The notes beneath the pieces were generated by a model. That model was not told the DNA's origin and ran no database searches. It was given only the letters and a program-made list of their open reading frames with translations. A program made the translations under genes and the position numbers. Of a stretch of 64,000 nucleotides of DNA, positions 28,766-39,575 are shown in pieces; the first letter of the stretch is position 1; each line of letters starts with the position of its first letter. This DNA comes from an uncultured Pelagibacteraceae bacterium. GTDB lineage: Bacteria > Pseudomonadota > Alphaproteobacteria > Pelagibacterales > Pelagibacteraceae. The stretch is taken from NCBI GenBank assembly GCA_902596185.1, contig CACJSX010000003.1, positions 1 through 64,000 of the forward strand. Reading direction: 5' to 3'.

Positions 28766-29034
28766 TAAGCAACTTCCTCATCAGCTTTAAAGGTTCTGAA
28801 AATTTCATGTGTTGCAGTATCTCTCTCGACTTTTATCCATTGTCTACACCCAGAAATATGTTGCCATAGCTCTAAATGCTTTCCTCTTAAACTTTTTCTA
28901 TTATAAACAAAGTTATCCCATTCTTGATCAGAAACTTCTTTATTAAGTTCTGGTCTTTTAACGCTTGCATCACCACCATATGAAAATTCATTTTGAGATC
29001 TCATTCCACAGTGTGGGCAATTTATGTAAAGCAT
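28765..29034 (-). CDS. Sarcosine oxidase delta subunit-like (or NMG dehydrogenase subunit B)
   Basis: 89 aa; MLYINCPHCGMRSQNEFSYGGDA... typical SoxD. Confidence 0.93.
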   Translation of the reverse strand: MLYINCPHCGMRSQNEFSYGGDASVKRPELNKEVSDQEWDNFVYNRKSLRGKHLELWQHISGCRQWIKVERDTATHEIFRTFKADEEVA

Positions 29035-30291
29035 TTACGATATCCAGGTTTTTGTTCCAAGTCCCTTTTCATCAATAAGATGGCCAGTACTAAATCTATT
29101 TAAATTATAACCAGCATTTAATTCGTGAACTCTATCTTGTGCAATTGTGTGTGCAAATGTCCATCCTGATGCAGGCGTCGCTTTAAATCCTCCGTAGCAC
29201 CATCCACAATTTAAATATAATCCTTCAATATGTGTTTTGTCAATAATTGGTGAACCATCCATTGACATATCCATTATACCACCCCAAGTTCTCAACATTT
29301 TTAATTTACTTAAAAATGGCATCATCGCTATTCCTTCAGTTAAAACGTGTTGCAATGTTGGTAAATTTCCTCTCTGAGCATAACTATTGTATCCATCAAG
29401 ATCACCACCCATTACCATCTCACCTTTGTCTGACTGACTTACATAAAAATGTCCTGCACCAAATGTAACTACATTATCAAGCACTGGTTTAATTGGTTCA
29501 GAAACACATGCTTGAAGCAAATGAGTTTCAATTGGTAAAGTCATATTTAATTTTTCAGCTAATATATTTGTGCTACCAGCAACACATAAACCAACTTTTT
29601 TTGCTTTAATATTTCCTCTTGAAGTTCTAATTCCTTTTATTTTGCCAGCGGAAACATCAAACCCAATCACTTCACAATTTTGAATTATATCTACACCCAT
29701 AGAGTCTGCTTGTCGTGCATAACCCCAAGCAACAGCGTCGTGTCTTGCTGTGCCTGCACTTGGTTGCATCAAACCACCAAAAATTGGAAACCTTACATTT
29801 TCAGAAAAGTCAGCCATTGGAATAATTTCTTTAACTTGTTCTCTATTTAAAAGAACTGCATCAATTCCATTTAACCTCATCGAATTTCCTCTTCTCGCAT
29901 ATGCATTCATTTGTGCATCAGAGTGCGCAAGGTTAATTATTCCTCTTGGAGAAAACATTACATTGTAGTTCAAATCCTGACTCATCTTTCTCCATAAATC
30001 CATTCCAAACTCACTGAACAATCCATTTTCATCGTGCATATAATTAGATCTAATAATTGTAGTGTTACGTCCTACATTTCCTCCTCCAATCCAACCTTTC
30101 TCAATAATTGCAACTTTTGAAATGTTGTGCTCTTTGGCAAGGTAATATGCGGTAGCTAATCCATGGCCACCACCACCGATAATCACTACATCGTATTCTT
30201 CTTTAGGTGTTGGATCTTTCCAGGCCAGATCCCAATTTTCATGGTTTGAGAAAGCGTTTTTAACCAAATTAAATATAGAATATTTTTGCAT
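29035..30291 (-). CDS. Sarcosine oxidase beta subunit-like (or NMG dehydrogenase subunit A)
   Basis: 418 aa; YDVVIIGGGGHGLATAYYLAKEHNISKVAIIEKGWIGGGNVGRNTTIIRSNY typical SoxB. Confidence 0.93.
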   Translation of the reverse strand: MQKYSIFNLVKNAFSNHENWDLAWKDPTPKEEYDVVIIGGGGHGLATAYYLAKEHNISKVAIIEKGWIGGGNVGRNTTIIRSNYMHDENGLFSEFGMDLWRKMSQDLNYNVMFSPRGIINLAHSDAQMNAYARRGNSMRLNGIDAVLLNREQVKEIIPMADFSENVRFPIFGGLMQPSAGTARHDAVAWGYARQADSMGVDIIQNCEVIGFDVSAGKIKGIRTSRGNIKAKKVGLCVAGSTNILAEKLNMTLPIETHLLQACVSEPIKPVLDNVVTFGAGHFYVSQSDKGEMVMGGDLDGYNSYAQRGNLPTLQHVLTEGIAMMPFLSKLKMLRTWGGIMDMSMDGSPIIDKTHIEGLYLNCGWCYGGFKATPASGWTFAHTIAQDRVHELNAGYNLNRFSTGHLIDEKGLGTKTWIS

Positions 30292-30422
30292 TAATATAAT
30301 TTTATAACAATCAATTTAAATAGTGCTTATTTTTTTTATATATATTTTTTAGAAGTTTCCAAATATCTCAAAAAAGGATAAGAAGTCACAGATAAAAAAA
30401 CTTTTAATTTATTTGATTATTT

Positions 30423-32105
30423 ATGGCCGAAATTAAATCTGACATCCAAATAGCTAGAGAAGCTAAGATGCAGCCAATAAAAGATATTCTTTCAAAGGTT
30501 GGTGTCCCCGATGAAAATTTTGCTTTTAGTCCAATGGGAAGACACATAGCCAAATTAAATCTGGAATATTTGAATACTCTTAAAAAAGAAAATGGTAAAT
30601 TAATTTTAGTTACAGCAATCACTCCCACTCCAGCTGGTGAAGGTAAAACAACAACTTCGGTTGGATTAAACGACGGTTTGAATAAAATTGGAAAAAAATC
30701 TATTGTTTGTTTAAGAGAACCTAGTCTTGGTCCATCATTTGGAATGAAAGGTGGAGCTGCTGGTGGTGGCTATGCCCAAGTAGTACCAATGGAACAAATC
30801 AATCTTCATTTCACAGGTGACTTTCATGCTATTACATCTGCACATAATTTACTATCTGCATTAATTGACAATCATATTTATTGGGGCAACAAACTTAACA
30901 TTGATGTTAGAAGAGTTGTTTGGAGAAGAGTAATGGATATGAATGATAGATCGTTAAGATCTATTATTGTTGATCTGGGAGGAGTAGCTAATGGTTACCC
31001 TAGGCAAGATAGTTTCGATATTACGGTTGCATCCGAGCTTATGGCTATTTTTTGTTTAGCAACAGACTTAAAAGATTTAGAAAACAGAATTGGAAATATT
31101 ACAATTGGTTATACTAGAGATAAGCAAGCAATTTATGCAAAAGATTTAAATGCCCAAGGTCCGATGACTGTTTTACTTAAGGAAGCAATAAGACCCAATG
31201 TAACTCAAACTCTAGAAAACAACCCTGCAATAATTCATGGTGGGCCTTTTGCAAATATTGCACACGGATGTAATTCGGTTATTGCAACTAAAGCTGGACT
31301 TAAATTAGCTGACTACGTTGTAACAGAGGCTGGATTCGGAGCTGATTTGGGAGCTGAAAAATTTCTGGATATTAAGTGCAGAAAATCTGGTCTAAAACCA
31401 GATTGCGTTGTCATTGTTGCAACTATAAGAGCTCTGAAAATGCATGGGGGAGTTGCTAAAGAAGATTTAAAAAAAGAAAATGTATCAGCACTTAAAGAGG
31501 GAATGGTAAATTTACGTAGACATATTAATAATATTAGAAAATTTGGATTACCTGTTACTGTTGCAGTTAATCATTTTATTACTGATACAGAAGATGAAAT
31601 GAAAACCTTGTTAGATTTTTGTAAAACGCAAGGAGTAAAAACTTCTAAATGTACTCATTGGTCAAATGGAAGTGAGGGAACTATTGAGCTGGCTAAAAAT
31701 GTTACAGAAATTTGTGAAGATAAAAAAGATACATTTAAATTTTTATATGAAGATGATCTTCCGTTATTCAAAAAAATAGAAAAAATTGCACAAGAAATTT
31801 ATAGCGCCTCTGAAGTGGTAGCAGATACAAAAGTTAGGCAACAATTAAAAGATTTTGAAGAAAAAGGTTATGGTAAATTACCTGTTTGTATTGCAAAAAC
31901 ACAATATAGTTTTTCAACAGATCCAAATTTAAAAGGTGCTCCCACAGGTCATGTTTTGCCTGTAAGAGAAGTAAGACTTTCTTCTGGTGCTGAATTTATA
32001 GTTGTTGTGTGTGGAGAAATTATGACAATGCCAGGGCTTCCAAGAGTTCCAGCAGCCGACTCTATAAAATTAAATGATAAAGGTGAAATAGAAGGTTTAT
32101 TCTAA
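30423..32105 (+). CDS. fhs: Formate--tetrahydrofolate ligase
   Basis: 560 aa; [59 protein letters not shown]. Confidence 0.97.
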   Translation: MAEIKSDIQIAREAKMQPIKDILSKVGVPDENFAFSPMGRHIAKLNLEYLNTLKKENGKLILVTAITPTPAGEGKTTTSVGLNDGLNKIGKKSIVCLREPSLGPSFGMKGGAAGGGYAQVVPMEQINLHFTGDFHAITSAHNLLSALIDNHIYWGNKLNIDVRRVVWRRVMDMNDRSLRSIIVDLGGVANGYPRQDSFDITVASELMAIFCLATDLKDLENRIGNITIGYTRDKQAIYAKDLNAQGPMTVLLKEAIRPNVTQTLENNPAIIHGGPFANIAHGCNSVIATKAGLKLADYVVTEAGFGADLGAEKFLDIKCRKSGLKPDCVVIVATIRALKMHGGVAKEDLKKENVSALKEGMVNLRRHINNIRKFGLPVTVAVNHFITDTEDEMKTLLDFCKTQGVKTSKCTHWSNGSEGTIELAKNVTEICEDKKDTFKFLYEDDLPLFKKIEKIAQEIYSASEVVADTKVRQQLKDFEEKGYGKLPVCIAKTQYSFSTDPNLKGAPTGHVLPVREVRLSSGAEFIVVVCGEIMTMPGLPRVPAADSIKLNDKGEIEGLF

Positions 32106-32885
32106 ATTTAAATAGTCTAACCAGTTCTCTAATTCTCTCATTCTAGAAACTTTATCTAATTTATTATTCTCAGTTTCTATATGTTTAATATGATTATCGA
32201 TTTCAATCTCATCTTTAAAAGCACCTTTTTCTAAAAGTCTCTTTTTTCTAAAAATAATCAAATTAATCATTTTATTGTAAGTAATCTCGGGGTGATATTG
32301 AAGACCCCATATATTACAGTTGCCAACTTCAAAATTTAATCCTTGCACATTATTTATTGAGTTTGAAGCTAACAAAGTTGAATTTTCTGGCATTGTTACT
32401 ACTTCATCAAAATTAAAAGCAGGTGTATTAAATTTTTTATCTTTATTTTTATAAAGTGGATGATTTAATCCATTTTCATTAATTTCTATATTTGAAGCAA
32501 TACCTCTATGAGATCCTTTTGAAGCTTTTTTAACTTCTCCTCCTGCTGCTGTTACTGCTACTTGCATGCCCCAACATATTGCTAAAATTTTTTTGATTTT
32601 TTTCTGACATTCTTTCATAAATTCAATTTGTCTTTTTATCTCTGGAGTATTGTTATAAATGTTTAAACTACTTCCTCCCCAAATAAGACCATCGTAACTT
32701 TCAAGTGCATCGATATTTTTATCGATATTTTCATCTGAAGAAGGATTAACCACGTGAGTTTCTAATTTATCTGTGAAAAACGCCAAACTATCTTTAAGGC
32801 TTTCTGTGTGTGTTTGAATTCCAGCCTCAGAAAAGCTTTGATTTTCTTCTCGTAAGTTTCCTTCTACTATTAATATTTTTTTCAT
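32097..32885 (-). CDS. Class I glutamine amidotransferase (GMP synthase-type GATase domain)
   Basis: 262 aa; [16 protein letters not shown] nucleophile elbow, [11 protein letters not shown] His/Glu. Confidence 0.85.
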   Translation of the reverse strand: MKKILIVEGNLREENQSFSEAGIQTHTESLKDSLAFFTDKLETHVVNPSSDENIDKNIDALESYDGLIWGGSSLNIYNNTPEIKRQIEFMKECQKKIKKILAICWGMQVAVTAAGGEVKKASKGSHRGIASNIEINENGLNHPLYKNKDKKFNTPAFNFDEVVTMPENSTLLASNSINNVQGLNFEVGNCNIWGLQYHPEITYNKMINLIIFRKKRLLEKGAFKDEIEIDNHIKHIETENNKLDKVSRMRELENWLDYLNLE

Positions 32886-34042
32886 TAAAATAATTCTCCA
32901 GAAATACTTTTTATATACATTTCTTTTAGATCGTTTTGACTTAATTTTTTGGGATTTCCTCCAGTTGATGGATCTTCAAATGCCATTAAGGAAAGTTCAT
33001 CTAAATCAATATTATTACAATCCATTACATCTGACAATTTATGTGGAATATTTAAATTATTTCTTAATTCTAAAATCCAATCTAAAAAACTATCAAAATT
33101 TTTATTTAGGCTAAGATAATCACAAATTGATATTATTTTATTTTCAATTGAAGATTTATTAAATGTTAAAACATAAGGCATAAATATTGCGTTAGATAAA
33201 CCATGGTGAACATTAAATTTACCGTTTACAGGATGGCTCAATGAGTGAATTGCTCCTAGTCCTTTCTGAAATGCGGTCGAGCCCATTGAAGCTGCAGAAA
33301 GTAAATCCATTCTAGCATTAACATCTTTTCCATTTATGAATGCTTTAATTAAAGAATTTTTAATTAACTTTATTCCTTCTATTGCCATACCATCAGCCAT
33401 AGGATGATATCCTGGTGCACAAAACGCCTCTAAATTATGAGCTAGTGCATCCATTCCAGTTGCTGCTGTTAATCTTGGAGATAAATCTAATGTAAGTACA
33501 GGATCTAAAATAACAATCGAAGGTAACATTTTTGGGTGAAAAATAATTTTTTTTGCACCTGTTTTTTTATTTATAATTGCAGATGCTCTACCAGTTTCGG
33601 AACCTGTTCCAGCAGTAGTTGGAACTGCAATAATTTTTGAAATTTTAGAATTATCAGCTCTTGTCCAGTAATCACCAATATCTTCGAAATCCCATAACGG
33701 TCGAGATTGATTACACATAAATGCTATGGCTTTTCCAACATCTAAACCACTTCCACCTCCTAAAGCTATTACACCATCACAGTCCGAAGTATTATAAACC
33801 TTAACACCTTCCTCTACGTTTTCTCCAATTGGATTTCCCGTAAAATTAGAAAAAGTAGCTAAATTTTTAAAACTTTTTTTTAATTTTAATATTATATTTT
33901 TTATTAAATCTAGGTTAATTAAATCCTTGTCTGTTACGAATAATGGATTTGAAATATTTAACTCTTCACAGGCTAAGGATAAATCTTCAATTCTATTTTC
34001 TCCTATCCACATAGTGGTTGGATAATTCCAATTAATACCCAT
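32885..34042 (-). CDS. Iron-containing alcohol dehydrogenase
   Basis: 385 aa; GGGSGLDVGKAIA, TTAGTGSETGRAS, HSLSHPVNGKFNVHHGLSNAIFMP. Confidence 0.92.
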   Translation of the reverse strand: MGINWNYPTTMWIGENRIEDLSLACEELNISNPLFVTDKDLINLDLIKNIILKLKKSFKNLATFSNFTGNPIGENVEEGVKVYNTSDCDGVIALGGGSGLDVGKAIAFMCNQSRPLWDFEDIGDYWTRADNSKISKIIAVPTTAGTGSETGRASAIINKKTGAKKIIFHPKMLPSIVILDPVLTLDLSPRLTAATGMDALAHNLEAFCAPGYHPMADGMAIEGIKLIKNSLIKAFINGKDVNARMDLLSAASMGSTAFQKGLGAIHSLSHPVNGKFNVHHGLSNAIFMPYVLTFNKSSIENKIISICDYLSLNKNFDSFLDWILELRNNLNIPHKLSDVMDCNNIDLDELSLMAFEDPSTGGNPKKLSQNDLKEMYIKSISGELF

Positions 34043-34119
34043 AACAAAATATAATTTTATTTTTTTAAAAATTGTTAGTAAGATATATTTATAAATTTAT
34101 TAATGATAGGAAAAATTCT

Positions 34120-35454
34120 ATGTCAAAAGTAGCAATCATTGGTGCTGGCCCATGTGGACTTTCAATTTTAAGAGCATTTGAGCATTTAGAAAAAAAAGGA
34201 GAAAAAATTCCTGAAATAGTTTGCTTTGAAAAACAAGAAAGTTGGGGTGGTTTATGGAACTACAACTGGAGAACTGGTTCAGATCAATATGGAGATCCTG
34301 TTCCTAACAGTATGTATAGATACTTATGGTCTAATGGACCTAAAGAGTGTTTGGAATTTGCTGATTATTCTTTTGATGAACATTTTGGAAAGCCAATTCC
34401 TTCTTTTCCTCCGAGAGAAGTTTTGCAAGATTATATTTTAGGAAGAGTAAGCAAAGGAAATGTAAAAAGTAAGATTAAATTTAACACAAGAGTTACAAAT
34501 ACTGTTTATAAAAATGATAAATTTGAAATTAGCTACCAAGATAAAGTAAATAATAAAATTTTAAATGATACGTTTGATTACGTGGTAGTCTCTACAGGTC
34601 ATTTTTCTGTGCCTTTTATTCCTGAATACGAAGGTATGAAATCTTTCCCAGGAAGAATAATGCACTCACATGATTTTAGAGATGCTGAAGAATTCAGAGG
34701 AAAAGATGTTATTGTTTTGGGAAGCAGTTATTCGGCTGAAGATGTGGCCCTGCAATGTAATAAATATGGTGCTAAAAGTGTAACTATTGGTTATAGGCAT
34801 AACCCAATGGGCTTTAAATGGCCAAAAGGCATGAGAGAAGTTCATTACTTAGATAGGTTAGAAGGAAAAAAAGCTATATTTAAAGACGGAACAGAACAAG
34901 ATGCTGATGTAGTGATCTTGTGTACTGGGTATCTCCATGATTTCCCGTTTTTAGATGAAAGTTTAAAATTAAAAACTCATAACAGATTGTATCCACCAAA
35001 GCTTTATAAAGGTGTTGTGTGGCAAGATAATCATAAACTTTTATATTTAGGAATGCAGGATCAATTTCACACATTTAACATGTTTGACTGTCAGGGATGG
35101 TATGCAAGAGACGTAATCATGGGTAAAATAAAAATGCCTAGTAATGACGAAATAGATAAAGACATTAATAAGTGGGTTTCAATGGAGGAGAAATTAGAAA
35201 ATCCTGATCAAATGATTGATTTTCAAACAGAATATACAAAAGAGTTACATGATATGTCTGATTACCCTAAAATTGACTTTGAATTAATTAGAAAACATTT
35301 CAAAGAATGGGAACACCATAAAGTAGAGGATATTCTAACTTATAGAAATAAATCATTCTCATCTCCAGTGACTGGATCAGTTGCGCCTATTCATCATACA
35401 CCTTGGGAAAAAGCAATGGATGACTCGATGAAGACGTTTTTAAATCAAAAATAA
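34120..35454 (+). CDS. tmm: Trimethylamine monooxygenase (FMO family)
   Basis: 444 aa from preferred ATG 34120 (track ORF from 34072); KVAIIGAGPCGLSILRAFE, DVIVLGSSYSAEDVALQ, VVILCTGYLHDFPFL; close to Tmm as remembered. Confidence 0.88.
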   Translation: MSKVAIIGAGPCGLSILRAFEHLEKKGEKIPEIVCFEKQESWGGLWNYNWRTGSDQYGDPVPNSMYRYLWSNGPKECLEFADYSFDEHFGKPIPSFPPREVLQDYILGRVSKGNVKSKIKFNTRVTNTVYKNDKFEISYQDKVNNKILNDTFDYVVVSTGHFSVPFIPEYEGMKSFPGRIMHSHDFRDAEEFRGKDVIVLGSSYSAEDVALQCNKYGAKSVTIGYRHNPMGFKWPKGMREVHYLDRLEGKKAIFKDGTEQDADVVILCTGYLHDFPFLDESLKLKTHNRLYPPKLYKGVVWQDNHKLLYLGMQDQFHTFNMFDCQGWYARDVIMGKIKMPSNDEIDKDINKWVSMEEKLENPDQMIDFQTEYTKELHDMSDYPKIDFELIRKHFKEWEHHKVEDILTYRNKSFSSPVTGSVAPIHHTPWEKAMDDSMKTFLNQK

Positions 35455-35456
35455 TA

Positions 35457-36485
35457 TTACCAGTTAATTTCTAGTTTCTGGTTATTACAAATACATTTAA
35501 TTACACTAAAAAGTAGAGGAAATTCCTTTTCTTCAAATTCTTTTAAAACTTTTGGTCCTATTTCGTGGGCTAAATCAGCGCCTTCTACAGTAATATCTTT
35601 CATAAATTTCTCTTTAGCCTCTTTAAATAAATGACCTTGCCCTAAATAATATCCCATCTTACTATTCCTACCTCCAGCCGAACTAACATATAAATCTCCT
35701 AATCCTGCTAAACCATAGGCTGACTCTTCTTTGCCATTTAATTTTCTAGTTAAAGATTTCATTTCAGCGACAGCCTTATAGGCTAAAGATGCAGCTGTAT
35801 TGAGAAAATATTTTTTCTTTATTTCGTTGTCTAGTGATTTGCTACTCAAACCTTCTGAAGCTCCAATTAACATAGAGTAAATATTTTTTGTAGCCGCACA
35901 TACCTCTACCCCAATTAAATCATCCGAATACTCTGTAGAATAATAATTTGTTGAAATTATTGACCCTATATTTTTAACAACATTAATATTTTCATTAGCC
36001 AAAACAACACTACTATTAATTCTATTTACTAAACCATTAGCTAAACAAGGTCCAGCTACAGCAGAAATTTTAGCATTATCAATTCCTTTTTCTTTGAGAA
36101 TGTTATCTAGTTTTTCTGCTAAAGTTTCGAATTTATTTTCAATTAAAGCTAAACCTTTTGTTAATAAAAGAATATCAACTGACGATTTATAAAATTTAGA
36201 GATTTCATCCCCTATCCACTCAATTCCTTTTGAGCTCACCCCAACAACTAAAAGATCGATATTGTTTTTAATTTCATCGTTAAATTCTGAGAATTTTAAG
36301 ACTTTTATATTTTTTGGTAATTGACTTTTTAAAATAGGATGAAAATTATTTGAATTTTTAATTTCATCAATAACTTTATCTTCAAGAAATGATCCAACTA
36401 AAAAAACTTTATTTGAATTATCCGCACAAGGAACAGAAAAAGCAGACCCCATTGCGCCAGCTCCAATAATTACAATTTTTTTCAT
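35457..36485 (-). CDS. gpsA: Glycerol-3-phosphate dehydrogenase [NAD(P)+]
   Basis: 342 aa; IVIIGAGAMGSAFSVPCADN...AATKNIYSMLIGASEGL...YGLAGLGDLYVSSAGGRNSKMGYYLGQG. Confidence 0.87.
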   Translation of the reverse strand: MKKIVIIGAGAMGSAFSVPCADNSNKVFLVGSFLEDKVIDEIKNSNNFHPILKSQLPKNIKVLKFSEFNDEIKNNIDLLVVGVSSKGIEWIGDEISKFYKSSVDILLLTKGLALIENKFETLAEKLDNILKEKGIDNAKISAVAGPCLANGLVNRINSSVVLANENINVVKNIGSIISTNYYSTEYSDDLIGVEVCAATKNIYSMLIGASEGLSSKSLDNEIKKKYFLNTAASLAYKAVAEMKSLTRKLNGKEESAYGLAGLGDLYVSSAGGRNSKMGYYLGQGHLFKEAKEKFMKDITVEGADLAHEIGPKVLKEFEEKEFPLLFSVIKCICNNQKLEINW

Positions 36486-36488
36486 AAA

Positions 36489-36851
36489 TTACACATATCT
36501 AAAGACAAATATTGCAAAAATAGAGGACAACAATGTAGCGATCCAAAGATTAAAATCAGTAAGACCAAGCCAAGCTAAATGGATAAATGCTGCACTTAAC
36601 AACGATACAAAAAGTCTATCTCCTCTAGTAGTATTTAGAGTGAGTATTCCTTTCCTAGGGCTACCGCCTGGATCCTTTTTTTCCCAGAAATACATGGCTG
36701 TAATACAAAGAGCTATAAAAATAAAAAAACTTGCTGTAGGCCATGTCCAAGCCATCCATTTTATAAAATCAAAATCAAAAAGACCTTTTTCTTTTGCTTT
36801 ACCAACTGTATTCCAAGTATTTGTGGCTGCATGTAGATTTGTAAAAATCAT
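36489..36851 (-). CDS. DUF2160-type membrane protein (GlpU-like)
   Basis: 120 aa; FIKWMAWTWPTASFFIFIALCITAMYFWEKKDPGGSPRKGIL; adjacent to permeases. Confidence 0.78.
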   Translation of the reverse strand: MIFTNLHAATNTWNTVGKAKEKGLFDFDFIKWMAWTWPTASFFIFIALCITAMYFWEKKDPGGSPRKGILTLNTTRGDRLFVSLLSAAFIHLAWLGLTDFNLWIATLLSSIFAIFVFRYV

Positions 36852-37648
36852 ACTCTCCCCATCGCAAATCCTTTAGCAATATAATTTCTTACAAAGTAAA
36901 TTACTACTGCCCCAGGTATAATAGTTAAACTTCCGGCCGCTGCTAATAATCCAAGTTCATAACCTGATGTACTTGAAGTTCTCGTCATTATAGCTGCAAT
37001 TGGTTTGGCTATTGTCGCTGTAAGAGTTTTTGCCAACAATAACTCAACCCAAGAAAACATAAAACAGAAAAACATAGTTATACCTATTCCAGCAGCTATC
37101 GTAGGAATAAAAATTTTAAAGAAAAATTTAGGAAAAGAATAACCATCAACATAGGCAGTTTCATCTAATTCTTTAGGAACAGCAGACATAAATCCCTCTA
37201 ATATCCAAACAGCAAGAGGAATATTAAAAAGACAATGAGATAGCGCGATAGCTATGTGTGTATCAAATAAATTTACTGATGAGTAAAATTGGAAGAAAGG
37301 TAAAGCGAAAACAGCTGGTGGAGCCATTCTGTTTGTTAAAAGCCAGAAAAATAAATGTTTATCACCTAAAAATTTATATCTTGAAAAAGCATAGGCGGCA
37401 GGAAGTGCTGCAGACACAGAAAGTATAGTGTTAAAAACTGTGTACATTATAGAATTTACGTAGCCCATATACCATGTGCTATCTGTAAATATTGTTCTAT
37501 AATTATCTAATGTAAAATCTTGTGGCCACAATGAATAAACATTTATAATTTCAGTAGTTGATTTAAATGACATATTTAACAACCAATAAATAGGTAACAT
37601 TAAAAAAATTATGTAAAAAGTTGGTACTACCCATTTTATTTTTTTCAT
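36848..37648 (-). CDS. Sugar/polyol ABC transporter permease (GlpQ-like)
   Basis: 266 aa multi-TM; ELDETAYVDGYSFPKFFFKIFIPTIAAGI EAA loop. Confidence 0.87.
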   Translation of the reverse strand: MKKIKWVVPTFYIIFLMLPIYWLLNMSFKSTTEIINVYSLWPQDFTLDNYRTIFTDSTWYMGYVNSIMYTVFNTILSVSAALPAAYAFSRYKFLGDKHLFFWLLTNRMAPPAVFALPFFQFYSSVNLFDTHIAIALSHCLFNIPLAVWILEGFMSAVPKELDETAYVDGYSFPKFFFKIFIPTIAAGIGITMFFCFMFSWVELLLAKTLTATIAKPIAAIMTRTSSTSGYELGLLAAAGSLTIIPGAVVIYFVRNYIAKGFAMGRV

Positions 37649-38511
37649 GTTCTTCCCTCATTTTTCATCATTAAGCTGTAAAAAACCCAACAAATTAAAA
37701 GCACAATTAAAAAATAGATAAGTGACATAGCAGCTGCAGGTCCGAGATCAAATTGACCTAAGGCCATTTTTACTAAATCTAACGATAGAAAATTAGTTGC
37801 ATTACCAGGACCGCCTCCTGTTAAAACAAAAGGTTCCGTGTAGATCATGAAGCTATCCATAAACCTTAAAAGTATAGCTAAAGTTAAAACTTTTTTCATT
37901 TTTGGTAGTTCGATATATCTAAAGATATCCCATCTACTAGCACCATCTATTTCTGCAGCTTGATAGTAAGCTGGCTGAATTGAATTTAAACCTGCGTAAG
38001 ACAAAAGAACAACTAAAGAGGTCCAATGCCAAACATCCATAAGAATAGTTGTGAACCAAGCATCTCCACTTTGTTGAGTAAAATTGTAATCAAAACCAAG
38101 TGAATTAAGAGAATTTCCTAAAAAACCTATATCCGGGAGAGCAAATATATTCCACATAGCGCCTACTACATTCCAAGGTATTAATAACGGCATTGACATT
38201 AAAATTAAACAAACAGGAACTCCCCAACCTTTTTTAGGCATAGTTAAAGCAATACCTATTCCTAGAGGCAACTGAATTAGAAGAATTATAAAAGTAAATA
38301 TAAATTGTCTTCCTAGTGATGCATGAAATCTCTCAGAATGTAAAATCTGCTTGAACCATCTTGTTCCTTCCCATGCAAAAACGTTACTTCCAAAAGTTTC
38401 TTGGAAGGAATAATTAACAACAGTCATTAATGGCACGACAGCATTAAATGCAACAAGCACAAATACAGGAACAACAAAGAACCAGGCTTTTTGATTATAT
38501 GTTTTGTTCAT
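37645..38511 (-). CDS. Sugar/polyol ABC transporter permease (GlpP-like)
   Basis: 288 aa multi-TM; QAAEIDGASRWDIFRYIELPKMKKVL EAA loop. Confidence 0.87.
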   Translation of the reverse strand: MNKTYNQKAWFFVVPVFVLVAFNAVVPLMTVVNYSFQETFGSNVFAWEGTRWFKQILHSERFHASLGRQFIFTFIILLIQLPLGIGIALTMPKKGWGVPVCLILMSMPLLIPWNVVGAMWNIFALPDIGFLGNSLNSLGFDYNFTQQSGDAWFTTILMDVWHWTSLVVLLSYAGLNSIQPAYYQAAEIDGASRWDIFRYIELPKMKKVLTLAILLRFMDSFMIYTEPFVLTGGGPGNATNFLSLDLVKMALGQFDLGPAAAMSLIYFLIVLLICWVFYSLMMKNEGRT

Positions 38512-39575
38512 TATTCAACTATCCAATCATCTCCATATACATAAGTATATTTTTGTTCAAAAGTTATATGCGCACTATCGCTTGGTATTTCAGTACTGGA
38601 GTTGGCTAAAATTTTAATACTTCCACTACTACACTCAGTATCAATTACTTTATGTCTACCTGTATCACTAACTCTTTTAATCTTCACTTTAATTCCATCA
38701 TTAGAAAATTTAATAAATTCTGGTCTAATACCTAATTGCGTTTTACTAAAATTTGTTTTTTTAAAACTGTTATTGCTAGGTATTATTTTTCCTTCAAAAT
38801 TAATTTGACCATTTGCAATTTCACAAGGAAGAATATTCATACCTGGTGAGCCAATAAAATGTCCTACAAAAGTATGTTTTGGTTTTTCAAATAATTCTAC
38901 AGGAGTACCTGTTTGAACAATTTGCCCCTCATGCATAACCACTACTTCGTCTGCAAAAGTTAAAGCTTCAATTTGATCATGGGTAACATAAATCATAGTA
39001 CGATTAATTTTTTGATGTAATTCTTTTAACTTTGACCTTAAAACCCATTTTAAATGAGGATCTATAACTGTTAAAGGTTCATCAAACATAATTACATTCA
39101 CATCTGATCGCACTAAACCTCTTCCTAAGGAAATTTTTTGTTTCCCATCCGCTGTCAGCCCAGCAGCTTTATTATTCAGAGTTGATGTAAGTTCCAACAT
39201 TTCTCCAATTTCTTTTACTTTTGAATCAATTTCTGTTTTAGAAAGACCTCTATTTTTAAGTGGAAAAGCTAAATTTTCATAAACAGTCATTGTGTCATAT
39301 ATAACTGGAAATTGAAATATTTGAGCAATATCTCTCTCAACTGGGTTTAAAGCTGTTACGTCTTTATCATCAAATAAAATTTCTCCTTTAGTTGGTTTTA
39401 ATAAACCAGAAATAATATTTAATAATGTCGTTTTTCCACAGCCAGAAGGACCTAATAACGCGTAAGCTCCCCCGTCTTTCCAATCAATATTGACGCCTCT
39501 CAATGCCCAGTCTGTATCATTACTTTGTTTTGATAGATAACTATGACTTAATTCTTTTAAGGTAATTTTAGCCAT
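38511..39575 (-). CDS. ABC transporter ATP-binding protein (GlpT-like)
   Basis: 354 aa; GPSGCGKTTLLNIISGL, QKISLGRGLVRSDVNVIMFDEPL, TOBE-type C-terminus. Confidence 0.87.
   Translation of the reverse strand: MAKITLKELSHSYLSKQSNDTDWALRGVNIDWKDGGAYALLGPSGCGKTTLLNIISGLLKPTKGEILFDDKDVTALNPVERDIAQIFQFPVIYDTMTVYENLAFPLKNRGLSKTEIDSKVKEIGEMLELTSTLNNKAAGLTADGKQKISLGRGLVRSDVNVIMFDEPLTVIDPHLKWVLRSKLKELHQKINRTMIYVTHDQIEALTFADEVVVMHEGQIVQTGTPVELFEKPKHTFVGHFIGSPGMNILPCEIANGQINFEGKIIPSNNSFKKTNFSKTQLGIRPEFIKFSNDGIKVKIKRVSDTGRHKVIDTECSSGSIKILANSSTEIPSDSAHITFEQKYTYVYGDDWIVE

Noticed and set aside
29247-29468. 73 aa plus-strand ORF opposite soxB
   Set aside because: Antisense to conserved SoxB-like coding sequence without independent support.
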